NCBI RefSeq assembly: GCF_029428675.1 | Contig: NZ_JAJNEL010000001.1 | Span: forward strand, 2,852,001 to 2,916,000 | Reading direction: 5' to 3' | Length of the DNA stretch: 64,000 nucleotides | DNA from: Streptomyces sp. JH14 | Lineage (GTDB): Bacteria > Actinomycetota > Actinomycetes > Streptomycetales > Streptomycetaceae | Part shown: positions 42,498-51,549 of the stretch, piece after piece | Numbering within the stretch: the first letter of the stretch is position 1 | How the letters are laid out: each line of letters begins with the position of its first letter | Notes under the pieces: generated by a model | What the model was told of the DNA's origin: nothing | Databases searched by the model: none | What the model saw: the letters and a program-made list of their open reading frames with translations, nothing else | Position numbers and translations under genes: made by a program

Positions 42498-45440
42498 GTG
42501 GGCGCGGGATCTCGTCGACGGCTACGGCTCGCGGTGCTCGGACCGGTACGGGCCTGGCGTGACGGCAGGCAACTGCCCCTCGGGCCCGTCCGGCAACAGG
42601 CGGTGCTGGCCGCGCTGGCGCTGCGTCCGGGTCTCCTGGTGAGTCGTGAGCAGTTGCTCGACGGGGTCTGGGGGGAGAGGCCGCCGAAGTCCGGCCGCAA
42701 GGTACTGCCCAGCTACGTCTATGGGCTGCGCAAGAAGCTCGACGACGACGGCAGCGGTCCGGCCGATTCGGTCATCCGCGGGGAACGGGGCGGGTACCGC
42801 CTCGTCGCCGACGGCGTCCGGCTCGACGTGGCGGACCTGGCCGAACAGGTGGACGGCGCTCAGCGCGCGATGGCGTCCGGCGATCCGGCCGCGGCGGTGG
42901 ACCGGTTGTCGGGGGCGCTCGCCCTGTTCGACGGGGAGCCGCTCGCCGGGCTGCCGGGACCGTACGCCGACGCCGAGCGGCAGCGACTGCTGGAGCGGCG
43001 GCACACGGTTCAGCTGGAGCGGCTCGAATGCCTGGTCCTGCTGGGCCGGTTCGCCGAGGCCCTGGACGACACCGCCGCTCTGGCCGCGTCCCATCCGTGT
43101 GACGAGTCGCTGTCGGCGCTGCGCATGCGCGCCCTGTACGGAAGCGAACGCCAGGCGGAGGCGCTGAACGTCTATCAGGACATGCGCAGGCGCCTGAACG
43201 ACGAGCTCGGCGTCGACCCCGGCGAGGAGCTCCAGCGAGTGCACCAGGCGGTGCTGCGCCAGGACGACGTACGCCTCCTCGGCCCGACGGCGGCGCGCTC
43301 CACCGCTCCTCCGGCTCCCGCTTCCCCCAAGCCCCGCCGCGCGGTCAACGACCTGCCGGGTGACGCCGGCCGCCTGATCGCGCGGGACGCCGAGCTGGCG
43401 CAGCTGATCGCGCCTTCCGCGCCCGGATCCGTATCGATCGTCACGGTGGACGGTACGGCCGGGGTCGGCAAGACCGCGCTCGTCGTACGCGCGGCCCGTG
43501 TGCTCAGCGCCCAGTACCCGGACGGCTGCCTGTTCGTGGACCTGCGCGCGCACAGCACGCAGCGGCGGCAATCGCCGGAGCGAGCGCTGCAGCGACTGCT
43601 GCGCTCGCTCGGCGCGGCCAAAGGCGAGTTGTCGAGCGACCTCGAAGAACTCACTGCCGTCTGGCGTGCGGCGACGAGCTCGCTACGGCTGCTCCTCGTA
43701 CTGGACGACGCCCTGGACGCCGACCAGATACGACCGCTGCTGCCGGCGGGAGCGGGAAGCAGGGTGTTGGTGGCCGGCCGACGGCGGCTGGCCGAACTGG
43801 ACGCCGACCGGCGGGTCACCCTGGAGCCCTTGGACAGCAGGGACGCGGTGTCCCTGCTCACGCACATCATCGGAGAGGAGCGTGCAGGAAGGGAGCCGCA
43901 GGCGACGCATCAACTGGTCAGACTGTGCGACGGGCTGCCGCTGGCCCTGCGCATCGCCGGGTCGCGGTTGCAGAACCGCACCACCTGGACGGTGGAGTAC
44001 CTGGCGGGCCGCATGGCCGGCGATGAGCACCGGCTCGGCGAACTGAGCGTCGGGGATCGCAGCGTGGAGGCGGCCTTCAGCCTGTCGTACGAACAGCTCG
44101 CACCCGAGCAGCAGCGCGCATTCCGCGCGCTGGGCCTGGCGCCGACGGTCGAGTTCGACGTGCTGACGTCGGCGACCATGCTCGATCGGCCGCCCCACGC
44201 CACCGAGCAGATCCTGGAGAGCCTGGTCGACACGAGCCTTCTGCAGGAGCCGCGTCCTGGCCGCTACCGATTGCACGACCTGGTTCGCGTGCACGCACGA
44301 CGCCTCGCGGAGGCCAAGCCCGCCGAGGCCGCCACCGCACGCAGGGCCGCACTCCGCCTCTACCTGGACGCGGCCCGGATCACCAGCGACTGGGGCCTTC
44401 GCAATTTCCCCACCGGACCCCAGCCCGTCGACGCACCGTTCACGCACTGGAAGGAAGCGGAGACCTGGCTGGACGCGGCCGGCGGAGAGCTCGCCGACGT
44501 CGTCGGACACGCCGCGGCCCTCGGCGAAGCCGACTACGCCTGCTGGATCGCCGAGGCGGTGGTCGACTACTTCGTACGACAGGGCCGCTACCACGAGTGC
44601 CAGACAGCTCTGGAGATCGCACTCGCGCACGTGGGCGAGGCCACCGACCAACGGATGGTCCTCGCCCTGCGGAACTGCTTGGGCTACACCGGCATACACC
44701 AACGCACGTACACGCAGGCACGCACCTGCTTCACCGAAGCACTGGAACTCGGCCGGCGCCACCCCGACCCGTGCGAAGAGGTCCGGACTCTCGCCGGCCT
44801 GGGCGCTCTCGATCTGAGCGTGGGCGAGGGCGACCGGGCGATTCGCCATGCCACCGCAGCGGTGGACCTGGCCAAGCGACTGCGCGACGACTGGGTCGCC
44901 TCGACGGCACTCGTCATCCTCGGCCTCGCCCACCAATTCGCGGGGCGGAACGAGGAGGCGCTGGACTGCTTCGCCGACGCCCATACCCATGCCGAGAGGG
45001 ACGGCAGACCGCGCATGCTCGGCAGGCCCTTGAGCTGCGCCGCCGACGTCCACCTCCGCCTCGGCCACTACGGTGAGGCCAAGAGCCTGCTCCGCGAAGC
45101 GGTCCACCTGGTTGAGCAGGTCGGGGACATCTTCCTCTGCTCGCGCAGCCTGACCCGGCTGGGCACGGCAGAGCAGGGCGAGGGCAACCCGGGCGCGGCC
45201 ATAGCCCTCCATCACCAGGCCCTCCTTCAGCACCAGTTGCTGTCCCCGCTCACCGACCCCAGCTACGACTGGCTGGAGATGGACATCCGTTTCCGCCTGG
45301 GCCGCGCCTACGTGGCGACAGGCCGCGTCCGCGAGGCGCACCAGCAGTTCCAGGCCGTGCTCGACGTGCAGAGCGCCCGTGCGCACCGCGCCGCCCGTGC
45401 ACGGGCGAGCGAGGGCCTCACCGACCACGAAGCCCGGTAG
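42498..45440 (+). CDS. AfsR-like regulator (SARP - NB-ARC ATPase - TPR)
   Basis: Large regulator of 980 residues. Residues about 8-95: OmpR-type DNA-binding domain (LRLAVLGPVRAWRDGRQLPL, SREQLLDGVWGERPP). About 100-250: BTAD domain. About 290-560: STAND/NB-ARC ATPase with Walker A DGTAGVGKTAL, Walker B LLLVLDDAL and GLPLALRIAGSRL. About 640-960: TPR repeats. This is the layout of AfsR, the global activator of antibiotic genes, which uses ATP hydrolysis. The GTG has GGAGG seven bases upstream. It is the last gene of the accretion region; the target is unknown. Confidence 0.88.
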   Translation: MGAGSRRRLRLAVLGPVRAWRDGRQLPLGPVRQQAVLAALALRPGLLVSREQLLDGVWGERPPKSGRKVLPSYVYGLRKKLDDDGSGPADSVIRGERGGYRLVADGVRLDVADLAEQVDGAQRAMASGDPAAAVDRLSGALALFDGEPLAGLPGPYADAERQRLLERRHTVQLERLECLVLLGRFAEALDDTAALAASHPCDESLSALRMRALYGSERQAEALNVYQDMRRRLNDELGVDPGEELQRVHQAVLRQDDVRLLGPTAARSTAPPAPASPKPRRAVNDLPGDAGRLIARDAELAQLIAPSAPGSVSIVTVDGTAGVGKTALVVRAARVLSAQYPDGCLFVDLRAHSTQRRQSPERALQRLLRSLGAAKGELSSDLEELTAVWRAATSSLRLLLVLDDALDADQIRPLLPAGAGSRVLVAGRRRLAELDADRRVTLEPLDSRDAVSLLTHIIGEERAGREPQATHQLVRLCDGLPLALRIAGSRLQNRTTWTVEYLAGRMAGDEHRLGELSVGDRSVEAAFSLSYEQLAPEQQRAFRALGLAPTVEFDVLTSATMLDRPPHATEQILESLVDTSLLQEPRPGRYRLHDLVRVHARRLAEAKPAEAATARRAALRLYLDAARITSDWGLRNFPTGPQPVDAPFTHWKEAETWLDAAGGELADVVGHAAALGEADYACWIAEAVVDYFVRQGRYHECQTALEIALAHVGEATDQRMVLALRNCLGYTGIHQRTYTQARTCFTEALELGRRHPDPCEEVRTLAGLGALDLSVGEGDRAIRHATAAVDLAKRLRDDWVASTALVILGLAHQFAGRNEEALDCFADAHTHAERDGRPRMLGRPLSCAADVHLRLGHYGEAKSLLREAVHLVEQVGDIFLCSRSLTRLGTAEQGEGNPGAAIALHHQALLQHQLLSPLTDPSYDWLEMDIRFRLGRAYVATGRVREAHQQFQAVLDVQSARAHRAARARASEGLTDHEAR

Positions 45441-45442
45441 GG

Positions 45443-45472
45443 GGTCGGGTTCGGATCCCGCCGAGGGCACCG
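45443..45472 (+). repeat. Decayed tRNA 3' end, copy 7 (probable right boundary)
   Basis: GTCGGGTTCGGATCCCGCCG followed by AGGGCACC has the T-arm and acceptor pattern of a tRNA and aligns with the tRNA-Arg 3' end with several changes. It begins right after the regulator stop codon. It is no tRNA gene, as there is no 5' half. Confidence 0.45.
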
Positions 45473-45523
45473 CCTGCGAAGCCGCCCCACTGGGGCACGG
45501 CCGAAGCCCGCGTCGCCCTCGGC

Positions 45524-46525
45524 CTATGGCGCAACCTCCGTCCCGGCCGAGGCTGCGAGTACGAGGCGGCTGAACTGGGCCCGGTAGGCGCTCGGGGTGA
45601 GTCCGGTGCGACGCACCACATGGCTGCGGAGAGAGTCCGCCGTGCCGAGCCCGCAGGCTCGGGCCACCTGGTCCATCGGCAGCGTCGTCGTCTCCAGCAG
45701 TTCCTTCGCTCGCTCGATGCGCTGATGCAGGAGCCACTGCAGGGGGCTCACGCCGCTCTCCGCATGAAAGCGGCGGGTCAGCGTGCGTACGCTGACCCGC
45801 GCGTGCCGGGCCAGGTCCGTGAGGGTGAGCGGCTCGTCGAGGTGTCGCATCGCCCAGCCCCGGGTGTCCGCATAGCTGTTGCCGAGCTCGGGCGGGAGCG
45901 GGGTCTGCGTGAACTGGGTCTGGCCACCGGGCCGCACAGGGGCGACGAGCGCGGCACGGGCCACCCGGTTGGCCACGGCGGCGCCGTAGTCGGAGCGGAT
46001 GATGTGCAGGCACAGGTCGATGCCGGCGGCGTATCCGGACGACGTCATGACCGACCCGTCGTGCACGTAGAGCACGTCGCCCTTGAGGTCGAGCGCGGGG
46101 TAACGGGTACGCAGTTCCTCGGCGAGCTCCCAGTACGTGGTGGCGCTGCGCCCCTCCAGCAGCCCCGCCTCGGCGAGTACGAACGCACCGCTGCAGATGG
46201 AAGCGATCCGCTTGCCCGCGGCTGCGGCGTCGCGGACAGCGGCGACGGTCAGGGGATCGGGTTCGTAGCGGTGCCCGGTGCCCGCGACCAGCACCGTGTC
46301 GGCGTCGTGCACGGCGTCCAGACCGCGGTCCACCACCAGCGAGAGCCCACCGGTGGTGGCGATCCTGCCGGGCACCGGTGTGCAGACGATCACCTCGTAA
46401 CCGGGGCCCCCGTCCACCTCTGCCTTCTCGAAGAGCATTTCGGGGATCGCCAGGTTGAACATCGACACGGGGGACGGGGCGACCACGGCGACGCGGTGTG
46501 CTCGGTGCGGCTGGAGCTGCGGCAT
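45524..46525 (-). CDS. GlxA-type AraC regulator (DJ-1/PfpI + AraC HTH)
   Basis: Regulator of 333 residues. The N-terminal half is a DJ-1/PfpI (class I amidotransferase-like) domain with ASICSGAFVLAEAGLLEGR, where the Cys sits at the nucleophile elbow. The C-terminal half is an AraC-type double HTH (LTLTDLARHARVSVRTLTRR, MDQVARACGLGTADSLRSHV). GGAGG lies eight bases before the ATG at 46525. It is divergent from a DHA2 exporter 70 bases away and is the likely regulator of it. Confidence 0.88.
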   Translation of the reverse strand: MPQLQPHRAHRVAVVAPSPVSMFNLAIPEMLFEKAEVDGGPGYEVIVCTPVPGRIATTGGLSLVVDRGLDAVHDADTVLVAGTGHRYEPDPLTVAAVRDAAAAGKRIASICSGAFVLAEAGLLEGRSATTYWELAEELRTRYPALDLKGDVLYVHDGSVMTSSGYAAGIDLCLHIIRSDYGAAVANRVARAALVAPVRPGGQTQFTQTPLPPELGNSYADTRGWAMRHLDEPLTLTDLARHARVSVRTLTRRFHAESGVSPLQWLLHQRIERAKELLETTTLPMDQVARACGLGTADSLRSHVVRRTGLTPSAYRAQFSRLVLAASAGTEVAP

Positions 46526-46595
46526 GGCCAGAACCTCCGGGCGTATGGCATTCAGGCCACTACTGTACGCCGCCGGAGATCGCCAGAGTGGGGGC

Positions 46596-47996
46596 ATGGC
46601 TACGGACCACATCACCGATATCGATCAACTGACCTCCGAGCAGGGCAAGTTGTTCAATGCCTCGCGTCAGCCTTCCCCAGGCCTGACTCTCGCCGCCGCC
46701 CTGCTGGGCTTCACGCTGACCTGTCTCGACGCCTCCGTGGTGAATGTGGCACTGCCCTCGATGGAGTCCTCACTGGGCGGCGGGACCACAGGGCTGCAGT
46801 GGGTGGTGGACGCCTACACCCTCGCGTTCGCCGCGCTGATGCTGTCCACCGGCGCCCTCGCGGACCGGGCGGGTGCCACCCGGACCTACGCACTCGGCAT
46901 CACGGTGTTCGCCCTCGCCTCCGCGGCCTGCGGCTTCGCCCCGAATCTGCCGGTCCTGATCGGGGCACGGGTGGTGCAGGGCGTCGCCGCCGCCGTGATG
47001 CTGCCCGCCTCGCTCGCCCTCGTACGCCAGGCATATCCGGACGACGCCGCCAAGCGTGCGCGCGCTGTGGCGTTGTGGACGGCGGGCGGCTCGGCGGCCG
47101 TCGCGGTCGGCCCGGTCGCGGGCGGGGTGCTGACCACCGCGTGGGACTGGCGAGGGATCTTCTTCGTCAACCTGCCGCTGGCGGCGCTGGCCCTCGCCCT
47201 GCTGGTCCGCGCTCCGCGGTCGGTGCGACGGCCCGCCCCCCTGGACCTGCCGGGACAGCTGACCGCCGTCATCGCCCTGGCGGCGCTGGCCTTCGCGGTG
47301 ATCGAGGGCGGTACGACGGGTCTCGTCGCGCTGGTCGTCGCGGTGGCGGCAGGCGCCGTGTTCCTGCGGATCGAGGCCCGGCACCCGCATCCGGTCGTCC
47401 CGCCGGGACTCTTCCGCAACCGCACCGTGGCCATCACGGTCGCGGCGGGTGCGGCGGTGAGCGTGGCCTTCTACAGCATGATTTTCGTCTTCAGCCTCTT
47501 CTTCCAGCAGGTGCAAGGGCGTTCGGCGCTGTCTGCCGGGCTGATGTTCCTGCCGATGACGGGTGTGATCGCGGTGACGAATGTCGTCGCGGGCAAGCTG
47601 GCGGCCCGCTTCGGGCCGCGTCTGCCGATGCTCGTGGGCCAACCGCTCGCGGCGGCAGGGCTGCTGCTCCTCCTGCAGGTCGACGGCGAAACACCCGCGG
47701 TCCTCCTGGCCCTGCTCCTGGTACCGCTGTCGCTGGGCTGCGCGCTGACGGTGCCGCCGTTGACGACGGCGATGATGGACGCGGTGCCCGCCGACCGGGC
47801 CGGACTGGCAGCGGGTGTGCTCAACTCCGCCCGCCAGGTGGCCGGGGGCCTGGGCATCGCCGCCTTCGGCGCGCTGATCACTGACGGGTTCATGGCGGGC
47901 ATGCGGGTGAGTCTGCTGGTCAGTGCCGGGCTGCTGGCGGGGACAGGGATCGCCACGGTGTGGATGCGGGTGCGTTTGGGCGCGGGACGCGCGTAA
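46596..47996 (+). CDS. MFS transporter, DHA2 family
   Basis: Exporter of 466 residues. LTCLDASVVNVALPSMESSL (helix 1), TGALADRAGATRTYALG (motif A) and ARVVQGVAAAVMLPASLALV (motif B/C region) place it in the EmrB/QacA group. It is shorter than the two other DHA2 proteins of the window, with about 14 hydrophobic segments packed closely. The ATG at 46596 follows from the homology. It is divergent from the GlxA-type regulator. The exported compound is unknown. Confidence 0.85.
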   Translation: MATDHITDIDQLTSEQGKLFNASRQPSPGLTLAAALLGFTLTCLDASVVNVALPSMESSLGGGTTGLQWVVDAYTLAFAALMLSTGALADRAGATRTYALGITVFALASAACGFAPNLPVLIGARVVQGVAAAVMLPASLALVRQAYPDDAAKRARAVALWTAGGSAAVAVGPVAGGVLTTAWDWRGIFFVNLPLAALALALLVRAPRSVRRPAPLDLPGQLTAVIALAALAFAVIEGGTTGLVALVVAVAAGAVFLRIEARHPHPVVPPGLFRNRTVAITVAAGAAVSVAFYSMIFVFSLFFQQVQGRSALSAGLMFLPMTGVIAVTNVVAGKLAARFGPRLPMLVGQPLAAAGLLLLLQVDGETPAVLLALLLVPLSLGCALTVPPLTTAMMDAVPADRAGLAAGVLNSARQVAGGLGIAAFGALITDGFMAGMRVSLLVSAGLLAGTGIATVWMRVRLGAGRA

Positions 47997-48098
47997 CGCA
48001 CTGGACGGGCCATCGACGCGGGACCGGGTGTTCAGGGGCTCCGGTGGGCGGGACTGTGTGAGATGGCCTGCGGGGGCCGGGGCGCGCGGCGGCGCCGG

Positions 48099-48380
48099 TC
48101 AGGACGACGTGACGCCCCTCGACCTCGGGCGGCGGCCCGGTGCGGCGCAGGTCGGACACCAATAGCCCTCCTGCTGGACGTAGATCCACCCGAGCGCCTC
48201 GATGTGTGGGGAGGCGACGGTGGCACTGTGCAGGATGTGGCCGAACAGATCGGCCTCGATGTCCGGTGGCGGTTCCGCGATGACCATGTCGAACACGGCC
48301 CGCGCCCGGCATCCCCAGCGGTCGCACTGGAGGTGGAACCGCACGGGACCGGGCGGCTCTCCGTCGGTGGTCAGGCTCAT
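48099..48380 (-). CDS. Small Cys-containing hypothetical protein
   Basis: Protein of 93 residues. Two Cys pairs, FHLQCDRWGCRARAVFD near the start and GYWCPTCAAPG near the end, suggest a zinc-ribbon-like fold. The C-terminal tail is Arg/Ser-rich. I know no function for it. Such genes are common in Streptomyces. Confidence 0.55.
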   Translation of the reverse strand: MSLTTDGEPPGPVRFHLQCDRWGCRARAVFDMVIAEPPPDIEADLFGHILHSATVASPHIEALGWIYVQQEGYWCPTCAAPGRRPRSRGVTSS

Positions 48381-48445
48381 ACATCCACTATGGTCCCCCG
48401 GTTGGGCGGATACATGCCGTTCTGCTCCACACCCGGCGTCCGGCC

Positions 48446-49390
48446 TCAGCGGCAGTCCACCTTCAGCTGCGCCGCGGCGTGATGCGCTCCCACCCGTGCC
48501 TCGTCGCCCCAGTCGCGGCCCCGGTCGATCAGCTGTACCGCAAAGGTGTTGCCCTTGACCGGGTAGCTGCTCACCTCCACGGGGCTGCCACGATGCACGG
48601 TCTGGCGGACGGCGAAGCCCGTATAGGCGGAGTCCGCGTCGTCCGGGTCCGAGAGCACCCGGTACACGGTGGGATCACCCGCGACGTCGCGGTCACGGCC
48701 GCTGTCCGGTACGAACACGGTCAGCGCGCACGCGTGGTAGCCGCTGCCCAGGTGCCAGGACCACGTGGCGGTGTTGCCCCGGTCCTCGGTCGGGCTGCCG
48801 GACATCGGCACGGCGCTGAACCGTCCGTCGCACGTGCTGCCCCGGTAGCCGCCCGAACCGAGCGTGTACCAGCCGTTCTCACCGTTCTCGAACCGGCCGT
48901 GCTCGCGGTACTCGCCCGTCGAGCATCCGGGTCCCGCCCAGGCGGAGTACGTGTGACCACCGCTGTCGGACGGCGCCTCGGGGGTACGGGACGGGCTCCG
49001 CGGGGACGAGGGGGTCGGCGACGTCGCAAAAGTGGGGGCCGGATCCGGGCTCTCCGTTCCGGACGGACCGATCCGGGTGGGAGCGCCGCCCCCGATGCCG
49101 GCCGTCGGGACTCCCGCACGGCCCACCGCCCCCGTATTTCTGCCGTCGTCGCCACCACCACCCGATGCGAGCAGCGAGGTGCCCGTCACCAGCGAGCCCG
49201 CCACCGCCACAACTCCCGCCACGAGCAGGACCTTTCCGCCTCGGGGCAGCGTGGATATCCGGCCCGCGAGCGTCTCGCGGGCGATCCAGGAACCCTCCCC
49301 GCCGACCGAGCGGGCCACCGAACCGCAGTCCGGACACACCATCCCCGGCAGCGCGCCCCGCTGTTCACCGCCGCACCGTTGGCACCTCAT
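48446..49390 (-). CDS. Membrane-anchored zinc-ribbon protein with extracellular domain
   Basis: Protein of 314 residues. N-terminal zinc ribbon MRCQRCGGEQRGALPGMVCP and CG (two CxxC knuckles), then about 30 residues, one transmembrane helix (VLLVAGVVAVAGSLVTGTSL, residues about 53-72), a Gly/Pro/Ser/Thr-rich linker, and a C-terminal domain of about 170 residues that should be outside. That domain has four Cys (GPGCSTGEY, GSTCDGRF, YHACALTV, KVDCR), which may form two disulfides. This zinc-ribbon-TM-linker layout suggests a sensor or adhesion role, but none is proven. Confidence 0.6.
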   Translation of the reverse strand: MRCQRCGGEQRGALPGMVCPDCGSVARSVGGEGSWIARETLAGRISTLPRGGKVLLVAGVVAVAGSLVTGTSLLASGGGGDDGRNTGAVGRAGVPTAGIGGGAPTRIGPSGTESPDPAPTFATSPTPSSPRSPSRTPEAPSDSGGHTYSAWAGPGCSTGEYREHGRFENGENGWYTLGSGGYRGSTCDGRFSAVPMSGSPTEDRGNTATWSWHLGSGYHACALTVFVPDSGRDRDVAGDPTVYRVLSDPDDADSAYTGFAVRQTVHRGSPVEVSSYPVKGNTFAVQLIDRGRDWGDEARVGAHHAAAQLKVDCR

Positions 49391-49525
49391 GGCAGCACAC
49401 CATGCCAGGGCAGAGCCCCCAGAGGGAGAGAACAGGCGTGATTTGCCTGTGTCCACCCTGTGCCCACCCTGCGCCCGACGCGTACCCGCCCCCGCCCCGG
49501 CGTCCCGGCGGTCGTCCGGCAGGGC

Positions 49526-51400
49526 TCAGCGCAGCTCCTCCGGGCACGGCGTGCCGGGCGACAGCTGGTACGGGGCCGCCATCCGGTACACCCCGGGTCG
49601 CGGCGCGAGCAGTTCCGTCCACTCGTCGCCGTACTCGTCCTCGTCCACCTTGATCAGGCAGCCGTTCGTGTTGAGGAACGTCCGCGGGCTGTCCTGGTCC
49701 GCGCGCTTCTTGGACGCCTCGGTCTCCTGCGGCCGTTCCACGCTCTTGCCCTCGTCGTCGACCAGGGCGAGCCAGCGCGAGTACGGGATCCGGATCAGCA
49801 CCCGGCCCGCCCGCTTCACATGGATGGTCAGCTCGCCGGCCCCGGCCCGGTCCACCGTCGCCGGCGGGTCGGCCAGCGGCACCGGGACGTCGACCGCGAA
49901 GAGCTGCCAGTTCGCGTCGGACCAGACGGCCTTCAGATACGGAAGGCCCTTCTCGACCAGCGCCGCCTCCTGCACCGCCCCGCTGGAATCCGGCTCGCCC
50001 TTGGGCAGCACCACGTAGTGCACGGCCCAGCGGTCGAGCCACCGGCGGTAGTTCGCGGAGTTCAGGGTGTCGTCGTAGAAGAGCGGGTTGCGCTCCATGT
50101 CGGCCTGCCGGTTCCAGCCGCGGGCCAGATTGACGTACGGGGCGAGCGCGGACGCCTCCCGGTGGCTGCTGGCCGGCACCACCTCGACCCTGCCGCGCTC
50201 GGCGCCGGCCTGCTGGAGCTCGTTGACCAGCGGGGCCAGTTCCCGCGTCCAGGAGGCGGCGGGGGCGGTACGGACGATGTCGTCGACGCCCTTGAAACCG
50301 ACCCAGAAGTTCATCCCGGCGAAGGCCAGGATCAGCGCGTACCAGCGCCGCGACCGCGGCACGGCGTACGGCAGCGCGGCGAGCAGCACCACCCCGGCGA
50401 ACAGCATCGCCATCCTGGTGACGTTCGAGCCGATCTGCGAGTCGACCACATAGGTCAGCAGCGTCCCGACCCCGTACACGGCGGCAGCGGTTCGCACGGT
50501 GCGCCAGTCGGACGGCACGAGGACGAGGACGAGAACGGCGAAGAGGAACGGCAGGGACAGCGTCGCGAGCGACATCGGCTGCGTACCGGAGAACGGGAAC
50601 AGCCACGACGACAGCACCACCACGGCGACCGGCGCCAGGCCCAGGGCGTACGCACCCGGGCGCCGCTTGTTCAGGAACAGCGCGGCGGCCACCACACCGA
50701 GGAACAGCCCCGCGACGGGACTGCCCGCCGTGGCCAGCCCGGCGAGCGGGGCGGCGACGGCCGCCTTCGCCCAGCGCCTGTGACGCCACCGGTACGGCCA
50801 GCAGAACACCGCGGCCACCGCGCCCAGCGCGAACATCATGCCGAGGCCGAACGTGACCCGACCGGACAGCGCGTTGCACAGATAGGCGAACACGCCGGCG
50901 AGCGAGCAGGCGAGCGGATTGCGGACGGCCCGGACCCGGACCAGGATCAGCGCGGTCAGCCCCGCCGACACCGTCCCGGCGATCATCATCGTCGTACGCA
51001 CGCCGAGCACCGACATCAGATACGGCGAGACCACGCTGTACGAGACCGGGTGCATGCCCCCGTACCAGGCAAGGTTGTAGGCCGTACCGGGATGCCGGCC
51101 GACGAACTCGGCCCAGGCGTCCTGCGCCGCGAGGTCGCCGCCGCTGTTCGCGAAGAAGAGGAACCAGAGGATGTGGGTGACCGCGGCGGCCGCCGTCGCA
51201 ACGGTGACGGGGTGCTGCAGCAACTGCCGGGCCCGGACCTGCCGGCTGCGGGGCGGCTCGGCGGCCTCGGCCTGCGATTCCGGGGTACGCGGGGCGGGCA
51301 GCCGGACATTCATGCTGCCGCCACTGCCGCTCGTCACGTCGCCTCGCACATCGCTGCCGCCGGCCGCCTCACGGCCGGGTATCGGCTCCGCGGTGGTCAC
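49526..51400 (-). CDS. Polytopic membrane protein, glycosyltransferase-like topology
   Basis: Protein of about 624 residues of unknown function. Ten or more transmembrane helices between residues about 65 and 385, then a soluble C-terminal domain of about 240 residues that begins ASWTRELAPLVNELQQAGAE and contains WAVHYVVLPKGEP. This arrangement is common in lipid-dependent glycosyltransferases of the GT-C kind, but I see no diagnostic Asp motif. A GTG at 51400 with GGGGGA upstream is chosen; the frame is open to a GTG at 51448. It is followed in the same direction by the zinc-ribbon protein, and preceded by the D-Ala carboxypeptidase gene. Confidence 0.6.
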   Translation of the reverse strand: MTTAEPIPGREAAGGSDVRGDVTSGSGGSMNVRLPAPRTPESQAEAAEPPRSRQVRARQLLQHPVTVATAAAAVTHILWFLFFANSGGDLAAQDAWAEFVGRHPGTAYNLAWYGGMHPVSYSVVSPYLMSVLGVRTTMMIAGTVSAGLTALILVRVRAVRNPLACSLAGVFAYLCNALSGRVTFGLGMMFALGAVAAVFCWPYRWRHRRWAKAAVAAPLAGLATAGSPVAGLFLGVVAAALFLNKRRPGAYALGLAPVAVVVLSSWLFPFSGTQPMSLATLSLPFLFAVLVLVLVPSDWRTVRTAAAVYGVGTLLTYVVDSQIGSNVTRMAMLFAGVVLLAALPYAVPRSRRWYALILAFAGMNFWVGFKGVDDIVRTAPAASWTRELAPLVNELQQAGAERGRVEVVPASSHREASALAPYVNLARGWNRQADMERNPLFYDDTLNSANYRRWLDRWAVHYVVLPKGEPDSSGAVQEAALVEKGLPYLKAVWSDANWQLFAVDVPVPLADPPATVDRAGAGELTIHVKRAGRVLIRIPYSRWLALVDDEGKSVERPQETEASKKRADQDSPRTFLNTNGCLIKVDEDEYGDEWTELLAPRPGVYRMAAPYQLSPGTPCPEELR

Positions 51401-51549
51401 TACGGTTTCCCCCGTCTCCGCCGGCCCCGTTCCCCGTCTCCGTATCACCTGTGAGGACGCCGCCCGGCGCTCCCCGGTTGTCCGGGGACGCTAACACGTG
51501 CGCAAAGGGGGTGGGGGTGCCGGTATCGGCGCCCCCACCCCCGTCCGCA

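Larger units (their letters stand above)
19697..45472. mobile_element. tRNA-anchored accretion region of decayed integrative elements
   Basis: Region framed by the intact tRNA-Arg 3' end at the left and the last decayed copy of it at the right. Internal copies of the tRNA 3' end at 21867, 25207, 31652, 32988, 35488 and 41655 divide it into seven segments of about 1.3 to 6.4 kb. Two tyrosine integrase remnants lie just after copies, in the orientation expected of tRNA-integrating elements. Pseudogenes are frequent, and no replication or conjugation gene is left. The simplest reading is repeated site-specific integration at one tRNA, followed by deletion. The right end is the least certain part, because the last two copies are short. 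Confidence 0.75.

Noticed and set aside
19742..45472. A biosynthetic gene cluster suggested by SARP and AfsR-like regulators
   Set aside because: No polyketide, peptide, terpene or other core synthase is present; the regulators are isolated cargo.
45620..47884. Plus-strand open frame of 754 codons across the GlxA-type gene and exporter
   Set aside because: It spans two divergent, well-supported genes in the wrong frame and contains no recognisable domain.
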